Shown piece after piece: positions 35,001 to 43,522 of a stretch of 44,942 nt of DNA. This DNA is from Phycisphaerales bacterium UBA7800 (lineage in GTDB: Bacteria > Planctomycetota > Phycisphaerae > Phycisphaerales > Phycisphaeraceae): NCBI GenBank assembly GCA_002480565.1, contig DLCK01000018.1:44358-89299 (forward strand), read 5' to 3'. Position numbers and translations under genes: made by a program. The stretch's first letter is position 1. Each line of letters opens with the position of its first letter. The notes beneath the pieces are model-generated. The model saw only the letters and a list, made by a program, of their open reading frames with translations. It had not been told where the DNA came from and searched no databases.

Positions 35001-36202
35001 TGGGCTGCCTTCTTTTCCAATTCAATTTCGTAGTATTGGATATGCTTGTCACGCTCCGCTTCAAGTCCGGGAATGGTCTCTTCGACCTGCTTCATCTGCT
35101 CGCGCATTTTTTCGATTTGAGCTTTGTCGCGGCAGTTGCGGATATCACCTTCATAACCGGTGGCTTTATGGATGGCTTTCTGGACGAGGTTATCTGCCTC
35201 GGTCCAGGGCTTTTGCACCTGCATAAGGTGTCGGGCGACATTGTCAGCCAGTTCATATCGCGGCGCGTCATCATGTGCCGGGCCGGAGATGATCAGCGGC
35301 GTCCTTGCTTCGTCCACAAGAATGGAGTCCACTTCGTCGACGATGACAAAGTCGCGTTGCTTCTGAACCTGCTCCTTAGCGGAGAGCTTCATGTTGTCCC
35401 GCAGGTAGTCAAAGCCAAATTCACTGTTGGTGCCATAGACAACATCACAGTCATAGGCTTCCTGCTTCTTCTCCGTGGGCATCATATGGAAAGGATGAAT
35501 CGCCCCAACGGTCAAACCCAACCAGCGGAAAAACGGAAAGACCCAGTCGCGGTCACGTTGCACGAGATAATCGTTGACAGTGACGACATGGCCACGCATA
35601 CTTTCGACACAGTTGATGTAACAGGCCAAAGGCGCGACGATGGTCTTACCTTCACCGGTTTTCATTTCTGCGATCTTGCCTTCGGAAAGCACCATACCGC
35701 CGATGAGTTGGACATCAAACGGGCGGGCGCGAAATGGCGGGCGGGATTCGGGATACAACTCGCGGACGGCATTGTAGATTTCATTGGGAATATCCACCTG
35801 CATCCAACCCGGCGTTGGAACCGCGCAGCCCATCTCCTCGATGTCATCCAACTCGGCAGCCTGCTTGGCAATCCGTTCAAAAGTCGGTTGCACGGACGGC
35901 TCAAGGGTTGAGGGATCAAAGCTGTTTTCAGGATTGAAAATACTACGAATCCCCACCGATCGATCCATTGCTTCACGAGCGACGACTAACACCTCAGGGA
36001 GCAAGTCAGCGATTTTCTCACCACTGGCAATGCGACCGCGAAACTCTGATGTCTTGGCCATCAATTGAGCATCGGTCAGTTCCCGAATGTCTGCTTCGCA
36101 GGCGTTGATCGCTTCAACACGACGGGCATAGGACTTGATAAAACGTTCGTTGCGCGAACCAAAAATCTTGATCAGCGACTTGGTGACAAGTGAGACAACC
36201 AT
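32093..36202 (-). CDS. secA: Preprotein translocase ATPase SecA, enlarged
   Basis: A 1369-residue SecA, about 450 longer than E. coli SecA. It drives secretory proteins through SecYEG with ATP. Walker A is M-K-T-G-E-G-K-T (about 180-187), Walker B D-E-V-D (about 289-292), and the second motor domain shows M-A-G-R-G-T-D-I and Q-L-R-G-R-A-G-R-Q-G. Extra length comes from about 75 residues before R-P-F-D-V-Q-L, about 120 after M-A-G-R-G-T-D-I-R-L before G-G-L-H-I-I-G-T-E-R, and a long wing/scaffold region with repeated W-containing modules. The C-terminus is basic (K-R-K-K-R) and lacks the usual C-x-C-x-S-G-x6-C-H zinc tail. Neighbours are small membrane proteins. Confidence 0.95.
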   Translation of the reverse strand: MVVSLVTKSLIKIFGSRNERFIKSYARRVEAINACEADIRELTDAQLMAKTSEFRGRIASGEKIADLLPEVLVVAREAMDRSVGIRSIFNPENSFDPSTLEPSVQPTFERIAKQAAELDDIEEMGCAVPTPGWMQVDIPNEIYNAVRELYPESRPPFRARPFDVQLIGGMVLSEGKIAEMKTGEGKTIVAPLACYINCVESMRGHVVTVNDYLVQRDRDWVFPFFRWLGLTVGAIHPFHMMPTEKKQEAYDCDVVYGTNSEFGFDYLRDNMKLSAKEQVQKQRDFVIVDEVDSILVDEARTPLIISGPAHDDAPRYELADNVARHLMQVQKPWTEADNLVQKAIHKATGYEGDIRNCRDKAQIEKMREQMKQVEETIPGLEAERDKHIQYYEIELEKKAAHLTHDGIAEAQKVANIGSFYVGNNMDVPHLLENALRAHVVYTKDKDYVVQGGEVVIVDEFTGRLMIGRQWSDGLHQAVESKERVKIKEETQTLATVTIQNFFKLYKRIAGMTGTAVTEATEFLEVYNMDVVCVPTNKPVIREDNNDIIYLSAKDKWYAIMDEIKLQHDVGRPVLVGTTSVEASEMLSQLLAKKHGIKHEVLNAKQHEREANIVEDAGSLGAVMIATNMAGRGTDIRLRPISREQQIHHWQQRDLIGRDANTDMTDQELIGNVYRHLAGRLLGLKPADLSDLSDEQVKRKLLIKWVKENGWRVQWPEMKWWEKLLVYKFFLTPAWHDENRVSDMSDDELLHVLDQLPSFLLHRLRMFTDTEDMGGLHIIGTERHESRRIDNQLRGRAGRQGNKGSSRFFISLEDDLMRMFAGKTTLAALSRLGMKEGDAIEHRWLTKSVERAQRKVEERNYEIRKNLVEYDEVMELQRNHFYGMRQDVLEGRAVEQVIFDFIYDAVSDAVMLYLDKDYVKTQVAEWCRTTLDVSIDPGKLRMDDFDELQEIIRRNARSEAAQVIDVTLGEYMSNDQPPEQWDTRGLSQWAMSRFHVDLKQNQIRQMNIQEVQDQLVEAAHTQIDKRELTGAIKYMDKLYAQKQLVDWVSQKFNIQVKPEEIEIANPQGVVDKLFEQARDSYLEREVTYPVDFAMDMTVATAQQDGAWAAQQLAHWAKHRYGMDIKPEDLIQMTGEQVRNMLITEATAWMREGKLETTVDEVVNRDSNPETLVTWFKERFGKTLTVEQLQEAESARDELVTQGRRVMRTELTELERFVLLQILDMAWKDHLYAMDQLKDSVGLRGYAEKDPRIEYKREGAAQYNQMQQSVRDRVTELIFRARLTPEVEQKSVYSEKSAQHAEAGGQAYAAASQGTAQQQEDMAAAEQAGGRGDDDAMLTRKQRRARAAHGKDEDSSPNAGGRFRNRKRKKR

Positions 36203-36311
36203 GGGATAGACCCTTTATGACTGGTAAATAATGATTTAAACCCGGAAGGATTCAACGGACTTGCAACAGCAAATTGAGCTATGCGCCCGCAAACAGAAAA
36301 ACGTACTGGAA

Positions 36312-36677
36312 TCAGACGTTCGAAGGTGGAGGCAGATTCAACAACCAGTCACAGATCGGTTGCGAAGGAGCAATCAAGCGAACACGATGCACATGGGCAT
36401 CAGCATATAAATGCAAACTGGGTAAGACAGTCGTAAGCGTGCTGAAGCAGTTGGCTTGGTTGACATTGTGATGGTGCTTCTGGTGACCGAAATTTTTGAC
36501 CACCTGATCAAACCAATGACGGGCAGCCTGACGCTGGGATCGCACGGAACTGACCAGTGAATCGACATTCGCTGGATCAATCATCCGCAACGAATCGTCG
36601 GTTGGCATATAGCCAGCCCCCACCGCCGCAGCGATGGCAAGGAGCAATACCGGAGATAGGACGGCTGTGCGTTTCAT
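36312..36677 (-). CDS. Small exported or anchored hypothetical protein
   Basis: A 121-residue frame. From ATG 36677 it starts M-K-R-T-A-V-L-S-P-V-L-L-L-A, a signal or anchor peptide; the remaining 95 residues include a His cluster (H-Q-K-H-H-H) and several Cys and Trp. ATG 36716 would add 13 residues before the signal. No family was recognised. It lies between secA and the large secreted protein on the same strand, and the signal peptide is the main reason for keeping it. Confidence 0.5.
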   Translation of the reverse strand: MKRTAVLSPVLLLAIAAAVGAGYMPTDDSLRMIDPANVDSLVSSVRSQRQAARHWFDQVVKNFGHQKHHHNVNQANCFSTLTTVLPSLHLYADAHVHRVRLIAPSQPICDWLLNLPPPSNV

Positions 36678-36760
36678 CAGATAGGTATTATCGGTGATTT
36701 GGGTGACAGGATGCAAACCCGAAGTAAAAAAGTTATCGGAATGCTCAACCGGTTACAGCG

Positions 36761-39700
36761 TTATTCCGTCTCCAGAAGCTCGAGCACCAGGTTCGGATCA
36801 TCGAGTTGATCCAGAATCGTCGTGTTCGAATCCGCTTCTTCATCAATGCTCAGAACCACTTTGAGACTGGCAGTTTGGGGAGGATTACTCACAAAACTCA
36901 GCAAATTCGCTGGCGGTTGCTCCGGCTCATTGGATGCAAGGATAATCACAGGAATCGGCACAGCAGCCTGCGGGATGAAACTGCCAAACGATCCGGTAAA
37001 GGCAGCAAAGTCATGACTGTCCACACGCCCATCAGCAGTGCTGGTATCCGCAGTGTCACGAATATCCAAATAACCCGGCACGTAGACATGGTCATTGGTA
37101 TCCGCTGAAAGCTGTCGCCAATACAACATCGCGGACAAGTCGGCCATGTTAAAGACACGGTCACCATTTAAATCGCCAAGCAATTGGTGAAAGTGTGTGC
37201 TGTACTCTGTATCCATCGCAGCATTAAAGTCGGTGGCAATGGTGATCTCGTAGACACCATCCACCAAATCCAGATTTCGCAGGATCAGTTGATCGCCATC
37301 AACTAAGACATCACTGAGATTCAGCGTCACGGTTTCGGTGATCGCATTGCCATCGACCTCAAAAATGCGTACCAGTGAGACGGCGGACTTGTCGACATCC
37401 AGTAAATCGTAATCGAAGGTCACTGTGATATCACTGATCACACTTCGCTGCGTTGCCCAGTCAAAAGGTGCGTTGGTCGACTGATTGGCTGGACGGTCTG
37501 CATCGTATTGGAGCGTGTTGTATGCAATGCTATCCACGTCGTTGGTGCGTGGTGCGTTCAGGAAGTTCTTGCCGGTGTTGTCGGTGGAGGGCGTGACTTG
37601 CAGCAGTTGAGCCGCCCCACTGAACGAACGTGTGCGGTCGGAGTAGACTGAGAGCGAATTACTGGATCGTGATGCGACATAGACATCATGCCCATCAGGA
37701 TCAAGTAACAAGGTAACCGGCCCGTCGAGACCAGTCAGTGTCTGATCCAACAAGTCATCTGTGTTATGCGTTAACGACCAGGACAGTGACAATGAACCAT
37801 CGGTCGCAATGTTGTAGACATGCAGTTGGTCTACAAAACTGGAAGTGACGTATAGTTTGGTTCCATCACCATTGATTACGACACCAGAAGGTTTGCCTTG
37901 TGCGGTGATGGTGGATTGCAGCGTCAATTGACCGGTGGTGGTATTGCGTTGGAAGATATTCAATGCACCATCATCGTCGGATGCTGCGTAGAGATACTTG
38001 CCATCGGGCGTGATTGCCATTTCACGCATATCCGAAAGGCTGTCTTCTGCTACATTCTGTTGATGGGTCAACAAGCCGGTCACGGTGTCCACAGAGTAAA
38101 CGACGAGACCTTCAAAACCCGCAGCGTACAGTGATGTACCGTCAGGGCTGATCGCAAAATGCCGGACGCCGTTGAGCTTGTCCGTGTCGATTAGTTCCTG
38201 AATGAGGGTCAATTCACCTGTGTTGCGGTTGCGGCTAAAGACGGTGATTGCATCATCAAACCTTGAAGCCACATAGACAAACTCATTGTCCGCACTGACG
38301 GTGATGCCGATCGTGCCACCGATGCTGTTGACTGGATCGCCCAGTGCATCATTACCCCCATCGACAATCGAACCGACGAGTGTCAACAAACCTGTGTCTG
38401 CATCACGGGCGAAGATGATAATGCCATCACTTCCTGCGTTGTCGGCAGTGACATAGACATGCCGCCCGTCAGGTGTGATGACGAGTGCATTGGGATCATC
38501 CAACGCAGCAATACCATCAATGAATTGGATGTAGGTGAGGGTGCCATCATTGGGATTGCGTTCAAAGACCGCGATGCCATCATCACTTGTTGTACTGCCA
38601 GTACCGCTGGTCGCATAGACATGCAGACCGTCACTGCTCATAGCCAAGGCACCCGCAAAAGTCAGGCCATCAATCGTATCCAACGGATCAGCAAGCGAAG
38701 TCGCATCACCATCTTTAATGACCTGAACCTGTGTCAGCAGCGTATCGGTGGGCGAGATTTGCTGTATGCCATCGGTCATCACCTGATGCAGGATAACGGT
38801 TCCAGCGGGGACATTTTCCAGCGTGTATGAACCGACACTTCCTGTGGTGCTGGTGGTGGTGGCAATGTCGGTTTCGTCGAGGATATTATTGCCATTAAGG
38901 TCTGCATAGACGACAACACCGCCCTGCCCTTCACCACTGTCTGCGGTTTGATTGTCGTTGGCATCGAGATAGACCACGCCACTGACATCGACAAAACTAT
39001 TGACGGTGACGGTGACCGTTTCGATGGTTTCATTGCCAGCGGTATCCCGGGCGATGATGTCGAAAGTGACCGAAGGATAGTTTGAATCGCTGGGGGTGGT
39101 CCATGAAATCACTGCGGTATCCGAGTCGATGGTCATGCCCGCAGGTTGGCCGGAAAGATGGAAGGTGATACTGCTGTCATCTTCCTGGGGGTGTCCCACA
39201 TCGTAGGTGTAGACCGTACCAGAGGTGGCTGCGGTAAGTGCGACATCGGTGAATGCATGGGGTGCTTCGGTATCGACGGTGAACTGGGAAGTTGTTGCTG
39301 CTTCACTTTCGGCATCATTGACAGTCTGGGTCGCGCGGAGCGTGTGCTGCCCATCACCAAGCGTGTTAATTGACAGCGTGGTGGTTGCGTCGGTGACAGT
39401 GGTCGTGCCAACCACGTTATCGTTCTCATCATAAATTTTGAGTGTCGCCCCAACTGTCAATCCTTCGACGGTGATCGAAGGCGTGCTGTCATCCGTGTGA
39501 TCGGCATTCAGATCATTGACGGTGATAGAAGTTGGCGTGGGCGGCTGAAGGATCATGGTGACGACTTGCGTATCAAAGCCGGTGGAGTAGTAAGCGTTAC
39601 TGGTAACCGGACTACCGACGACGTTGTATCGAGCTAGGAAAAAGTAGTAGACCCCCACAAGGCTCGCATCGGTACGTGTCATGCCGACACTAAAAGTCAG

Positions 39701-41119
39701 CGTCCCCGTGTCTGGATTGTACGAGCCACTAATCCGCGGTTGGCTGATGAGGTCATTGGTAAATTCCAATCCACTGGGCAGTTCATCAAGATCCGCAATA
39801 TCGTATTTTGTCAGATCAAGATAATTTCCCCAATAGCTGGAACTACTGGTACTCGTAGAAAGTACATCACCATCAAGAATGGCAATGGCAACCTGCTCGG
39901 TGGCTGTACTTAACTGTGGGTCACCATCGACTGTCAAGTATTCTGTGAAGTCCACATCTTTGTAGCCATCCACATCATAAGAGACACCACTAACAGCATA
40001 CGTATTGGTGCCAAAGGGGACGATCACCGGGGACATGGTGGCAATGTAAGGATCAGAATTATTGACGTTCTCAGCAAAGCTGGTGACGATCTGCCCAGAG
40101 GACACGGACTGATTGATTTGTGCATTCACATCGTCGTTGTCGGTTTGCAACTCCACGGTGAATGTCCGCACAGCTGTCCCACCATTACCATCATCGGCAG
40201 TAACGGTGACGGTGACTTCTTCACCTGCAGAATAGCTATCACCAACTTTAAGAACCAAGGTCGCATTCTGCTCGTTGGTTTCAATGCGAGCATCTGTGAT
40301 GGTCACTGCTGTATCCGGTGCATCGGATAGGCCATTGTGCGTTCCCGTGGATACCTGTGTAATGGCTTCTAATACATCTGCCCCTTCGACTATTTTGCCA
40401 AATACAGAATAGTTGTAGTCGAGATTGCGCAGGTTATTGACTGAATTCTGGTTTGATGAATTGAGGTCCGTTATAAAGAAGTCGGTCGATGCCGAGTCAT
40501 CGGGCGTGCGTTTGGCCCAGGAAAGCAAGCCCGTTGAATTATGCTGAAGGTTGGTGTTGAATTGGTCATCGAAGCTGGTGTAGCTATGGCTGGTTGCGGT
40601 GTAGCCACTGTCGTATTCGTAGCTGCCGGTCTGGATGACGAAATCATCAATCACACGGTGGAAGGTCAAACCGTCATAATGGCCAGCAGTCACCATTTCG
40701 ATTATGCGGTCAGTTGCATCGGGGACCAAGTCTTCGAAGAGTTCAAAGACCATCGTGCCGAGGTTGGTTTCGATGACCAGTGATCGATTGTAATTCACAC
40801 CATCGTTGTCACCGAGTATCACTGCGGTGAGATTCGCTGCACCGCTGCCAGTCACGTCAACCGTCCACGTGAGGTTGTCATCATCAGCATCAGCACCATT
40901 AAGCCCGATGATCAGTGGCGAAGAATGATTGACGGTAACATCGCTGATCGCAGTAAGTGTCGGTGCTGAGAGGAGCATCCGGTCTTCCATGGGCTCAACA
41001 AACGTAGCGACACCACGGCGTCTTGCTGCACGTCTACGTGTGCGCAGACTCTTGGTGGACTGCGAGACCGCCTGCCCCCATCGACGGGACCATCTGGAAA
41101 ACCAACTGTGTGTTGCCAT
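36761..41119 (-). CDS. Large secreted protein: cyclophilin, Ig-like, SdrD-like, beta-propeller, dockerin-like
   Basis: A 1452-residue modular protein. Residues 1-52 are a very basic leader ending V-E-P-M-E-D-R-M-L-L-S-A, a variant of the planctomycete LEPR/LLSA signature of exported proteins. About 112-280 is a cyclophilin-type peptidyl-prolyl isomerase (G-T-M-V-F-E-L-F, F-H-R-V-I-D-D-F-V-I-Q-T-G, V-F-G-K-I-V-E-G). Then come Ig/cadherin-like segments (to about 700), one SdrD-B-like unit (V-Y-L-D-A-N-D-N, about 711-780), a lactonase-type beta-propeller (about 806-1170; repeated S-x-D-G-x-x-x-Y), and a dockerin-like pair near 1313-1375 (G-D-L-N-G-D, then A-D-G-R-V-D-S-H-D). ATG 41119 is chosen because the signature begins just after it; GTG 41260 would put 47 odd residues ahead. 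Confidence 0.85.
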   Translation of the reverse strand: MATHSWFSRWSRRWGQAVSQSTKSLRTRRRAARRRGVATFVEPMEDRMLLSAPTLTAISDVTVNHSSPLIIGLNGADADDDNLTWTVDVTGSGAANLTAVILGDNDGVNYNRSLVIETNLGTMVFELFEDLVPDATDRIIEMVTAGHYDGLTFHRVIDDFVIQTGSYEYDSGYTATSHSYTSFDDQFNTNLQHNSTGLLSWAKRTPDDSASTDFFITDLNSSNQNSVNNLRNLDYNYSVFGKIVEGADVLEAITQVSTGTHNGLSDAPDTAVTITDARIETNEQNATLVLKVGDSYSAGEEVTVTVTADDGNGGTAVRTFTVELQTDNDDVNAQINQSVSSGQIVTSFAENVNNSDPYIATMSPVIVPFGTNTYAVSGVSYDVDGYKDVDFTEYLTVDGDPQLSTATEQVAIAILDGDVLSTSTSSSSYWGNYLDLTKYDIADLDELPSGLEFTNDLISQPRISGSYNPDTGTLTFSVGMTRTDASLVGVYYFFLARYNVVGSPVTSNAYYSTGFDTQVVTMILQPPTPTSITVNDLNADHTDDSTPSITVEGLTVGATLKIYDENDNVVGTTTVTDATTTLSINTLGDGQHTLRATQTVNDAESEAATTSQFTVDTEAPHAFTDVALTAATSGTVYTYDVGHPQEDDSSITFHLSGQPAGMTIDSDTAVISWTTPSDSNYPSVTFDIIARDTAGNETIETVTVTVNSFVDVSGVVYLDANDNQTADSGEGQGGVVVYADLNGNNILDETDIATTTSTTGSVGSYTLENVPAGTVILHQVMTDGIQQISPTDTLLTQVQVIKDGDATSLADPLDTIDGLTFAGALAMSSDGLHVYATSGTGSTTSDDGIAVFERNPNDGTLTYIQFIDGIAALDDPNALVITPDGRHVYVTADNAGSDGIIIFARDADTGLLTLVGSIVDGGNDALGDPVNSIGGTIGITVSADNEFVYVASRFDDAITVFSRNRNTGELTLIQELIDTDKLNGVRHFAISPDGTSLYAAGFEGLVVYSVDTVTGLLTHQQNVAEDSLSDMREMAITPDGKYLYAASDDDGALNIFQRNTTTGQLTLQSTITAQGKPSGVVINGDGTKLYVTSSFVDQLHVYNIATDGSLSLSWSLTHNTDDLLDQTLTGLDGPVTLLLDPDGHDVYVASRSSNSLSVYSDRTRSFSGAAQLLQVTPSTDNTGKNFLNAPRTNDVDSIAYNTLQYDADRPANQSTNAPFDWATQRSVISDITVTFDYDLLDVDKSAVSLVRIFEVDGNAITETVTLNLSDVLVDGDQLILRNLDLVDGVYEITIATDFNAAMDTEYSTHFHQLLGDLNGDRVFNMADLSAMLYWRQLSADTNDHVYVPGYLDIRDTADTSTADGRVDSHDFAAFTGSFGSFIPQAAVPIPVIILASNEPEQPPANLLSFVSNPPQTASLKVVLSIDEEADSNTTILDQLDDPNLVLELLETE

Positions 41120-41196
41120 GGGCAATTGCTTTCTCTCTGTCAGCCCTACAAGGTTGAACATTGTAAGGCTTAACGTCATTCCTCGCCTGCAGGCAA

Positions 41197-41287
41197 GGTA
41201 TCGGGCCCGGTGATTCAAGGGAATTTTACCCAAGGGTTCCGGAGCTTCCGGGGGTGCCACCAGTTTGGTGGACTTGGAAGGATACCT
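41197..41287 (-). promoter_or_regulatory. Possible structured leader RNA upstream of the large secreted protein
   Basis: On the minus strand AGGTATC (41287-41281) can pair with GATACCT (41202-41196). Enclosed are CCAAG with CTTGG, and inside that two triloop hairpins, CCACCA-AAC-TGGTGG and CCGGA-AGC-TCCGG. The branched layout suggests a folded 5' leader. It matches no riboswitch family I know. Confidence 0.45.
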
Positions 41288-41290
41288 ATA

Positions 41291-41318
41291 ACTGTAATGC
41301 AGATAAAGAATCCGTCAA
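41291..41318 (-). promoter_or_regulatory. Candidate sigma-70 promoter of the large secreted protein gene
   Basis: On the minus strand TTGACG (41318-41313) and TACAGT (41296-41291) are 16 nt apart. Transcription would begin near 41284, at the first base pairs of the leader stem. The -10 box matches consensus at only four positions. Confidence 0.4.
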
Positions 41319-41383
41319 GTAAAACTTGCTGAAATTCGGATTCTGTCAGGGATGTAGGGGTTAGAGGGATGGAGTTTGATATC

Positions 41384-41938
41384 TCAGACCTGATCGATCT
41401 GCTCGTCAGTTTTGGCTAACGTAGCATAGAGTTGGTCGAGGGTGTACTTGCTGCCACATTCGGGACAGGTGGTCGAGGTCATGCCAGTGAGGTTGTAGCT
41501 GCAGTTGGGGCAGACGACCACGTTGATACCCAGCATCTTGAGTCGCGCGATGCGTTCAGCTTTGGTTTCCCGCCAGATGATGGCAGTGGAAGCAAGCCAG
41601 AGTAAGGCCCAAGCCGCGCCGATCACAAACATTGTCACTGACTCCTCATCCATCACCAGTTGAACCACACCCCCCAGCATTGAAGCCAGCAGTAAACATG
41701 CCAAGACACTGATCACAATGGCTCCTCGCCTCCAAGGCGTCCATTTGACAGCTCCACGCCAGATGACCAACCAACCCAAAATCAGATACATCGAAGTCAT
41801 AAGCAGGATCAGGCTGGTCACTTCGATTTCACGCAAATCCAAAACTTCAATCCCGATCATTGCGCTTATAAACAACACAAGAAAAACTGAAGCTAAAAAC
41901 ACAACGGACAGAATCAAACGTGAGAGACTTGGTGACAT
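41384..41938 (-). CDS. Membrane protein with C-terminal zinc ribbon
   Basis: A 184-residue protein with four hydrophobic helices (about 8-28, 33-60, 70-92 and 98-120), followed by a cytoplasmic tail with V-C-P-N-C-S-Y-N-L-T-G-M and C-P-E-C-G, a four-cysteine zinc ribbon. The same motif sits inside the giant membrane protein at 23906-30133. The ribbon type is common in planctomycete membrane proteins, but its function is not known. The ATG start at 41938 has no strong Shine-Dalgarno. Confidence 0.75.
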   Translation of the reverse strand: MSPSLSRLILSVVFLASVFLVLFISAMIGIEVLDLREIEVTSLILLMTSMYLILGWLVIWRGAVKWTPWRRGAIVISVLACLLLASMLGGVVQLVMDEESVTMFVIGAAWALLWLASTAIIWRETKAERIARLKMLGINVVVCPNCSYNLTGMTSTTCPECGSKYTLDQLYATLAKTDEQIDQV

Positions 41939-42089
41939 GTTTGGATTTTACTACTTTGGTTCTGATCCTGCTTATAACGAATATCGTAGACACTCACACG
42001 ATCCTGACTTTGTTAGCCAATCATGCAATCGCCGCTAATATCTGTTAAGCCCTCTCTGAACCATGCAAAGGCTGTATATGATGTGGTCA

Positions 42090-42102
42090 CTCACATTGTG
42101 AG
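42090..42102. promoter_or_regulatory. 13-bp palindrome upstream of btaA (candidate operator)
   Basis: The sequence ctcaca-t-tgtgag is a perfect palindrome 36 bp before the btaA start codon. It could bind a regulator; betaine-lipid genes are phosphate-controlled in other bacteria, but this is not a recognisable Pho box. Confidence 0.35.
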
Positions 42103-42138
42103 CATCCAATATTCGCTGAGCAAAGGAACCGTTCAGAC

Positions 42139-43374
42139 ATGCGATCACCTACAAAAACGTTCTTGAAAAAAGCGGTCCATCACAACAAGGCAGCCTCCAA
42201 AGCAGGGATGCTTGAACGGCTGTTCACCCTCTGGTTTAACGGCTTTGTCTACAACCAGATTTGGGAAGACCCACGTGTCGATGCGACCGCCATGGCCTTG
42301 GATGAGAAATCTCGCATCCTTGCCATCAGTTCCGGCGGGTGCAATATTCTCAACTATCTCTCGCATAAGCCTGAGAAAATCGTGGCGGTGGACTTGAACA
42401 TCTGCCACATGAGTCTGACACGACTGAAGCTCGCAGGGATTAAGCACTTGCCAAGCTATGAGGACTTTTACACGTTCTTTGGCCATGGTGATGTCCGACA
42501 GAACGTGCAGATGTACTACGACCATCTGCGTCCCAACCTGGATGACACCACCAAACAATATTGGGAATCACGCCGTTGGATTTCCAAACGTGTTGGCTCC
42601 AAGCGGATTCACTACTTTGCCAAAGGTATCTATGACTACTCCAAGCTTGGGCAGTTCATCCGCTTTGTCCATCTGCTAGCCAAAGTCACCCGTCGTGATC
42701 CGCAAGCCATTCTCCGAGCAGGTAGTCACGCAGAACAAATCGAAATTTATGAACGTGATATCGCACCCTTCTTTGACAATCGCATGGTGCGATTTCTGGG
42801 CAAGTTGCCAGTGACGGTATTTAGTCTTGGTATCCCGCCCTCACAGCATCAAGTGATGAAGGATGACTCCAACGGCCAAATCGTTGATCTGTTTGAACAA
42901 CGCCTGCGTAAACTGGCCTGCGGTTTCCCGCTGGAAGACAATTACTTCACCTGGCAAGCCTTCGGCAGAAGCTACGACCATCAGACCAAACAAGCTCTGC
43001 CCCCCTATCTCCATGAAGATAACTATCAAACGCTACGCGAGTGTGTCAGCAATGTCGAGACGCATATCGTCTCACTCATCGAATACCTGCATCAGCAGCC
43101 GGACAACTCACTCAACCGTTTTGTACTCCTGGATTCACAGGACTGGATGCCCCCCAATGTCATCGCTGAACTATGGGGCCAGATGGCAAGAGTCGGCCAA
43201 CCCGGTAGCCGTGTCATCTTCCGCACAGCAGGCGACCAAAGTCCCATCGAACCTGCACTCCCCGCTGAATTGATGCGTCAGTATTCCTACGACCGTGAAC
43301 TCTCCCAGAAACTCCACGACCAGGATCGCTCGGCAATTTATGGCATGTTTCATATGTATCATTTGAATAAGTAA
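42139..43374 (+). CDS. btaA: BtaA-like 3-amino-3-carboxypropyl transferase (betaine-lipid synthesis)
   Basis: A 411-residue DUF3419/BtaA-type protein. BtaA moves the 3-amino-3-carboxypropyl group of S-adenosylmethionine onto diacylglycerol, giving diacylglycerylhomoserine. Landmarks are Y-N-Q-I-W-E-D-P-R-V-D near residue 36, an AdoMet-site-like I-S-S-G-G-C-N-I-L-N-Y-L, V-D-L-N-x-x-H-M-S-L near 90, and the C-terminal F-V-L-L-D-S-Q-D-W-M. Its size fits BtaA. A BtaB-like methyltransferase follows on the same strand after 148 bp, which raises confidence. The ATG has AAAGGA about 11 nt upstream. A 13-bp palindrome precedes the gene. Confidence 0.88.
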   Translation: MRSPTKTFLKKAVHHNKAASKAGMLERLFTLWFNGFVYNQIWEDPRVDATAMALDEKSRILAISSGGCNILNYLSHKPEKIVAVDLNICHMSLTRLKLAGIKHLPSYEDFYTFFGHGDVRQNVQMYYDHLRPNLDDTTKQYWESRRWISKRVGSKRIHYFAKGIYDYSKLGQFIRFVHLLAKVTRRDPQAILRAGSHAEQIEIYERDIAPFFDNRMVRFLGKLPVTVFSLGIPPSQHQVMKDDSNGQIVDLFEQRLRKLACGFPLEDNYFTWQAFGRSYDHQTKQALPPYLHEDNYQTLRECVSNVETHIVSLIEYLHQQPDNSLNRFVLLDSQDWMPPNVIAELWGQMARVGQPGSRVIFRTAGDQSPIEPALPAELMRQYSYDRELSQKLHDQDRSAIYGMFHMYHLNK

Positions 43375-43382
43375 AACAGTTG

Positions 43383-43517
43383 AACCGCCTAGACGCCAAA
43401 GACACCAAGTTTTCAAGGCAGAGATTTTTTTAATCTGTTTTTTTAACAAACGTAATCGAATTGAAATAACAAATTCTTCTCCTCCGACCTTGGCGCTCTT
43501 GGTGTCTTGGCGGCAAA
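43383..43517. repeat. CGCCAAG-type inverted-repeat element, copy 3, between btaA and btaB
   Basis: The same element as at 10920-11055 in the opposite orientation, with the core nearly base-for-base complementary (aattgaaataacaaat region). It ends 5 bp before the btaB start codon, so it supplies the whole btaB leader. Confidence 0.85.
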
Positions 43518-43522
43518 AAAAT

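Noticed and set aside
34502..35911. Plus-strand open frame of 469 codons opposite secA
   Set aside because: Long but wholly antisense to conserved SecA motor motifs; the product has no recognisable domain.
41197..41287. Known riboswitch (c-di-GMP, cobalamin, TPP, SAM) before the secreted protein
   Set aside because: The conserved core sequences of those families as I know them are absent; only secondary structure is suggestive.
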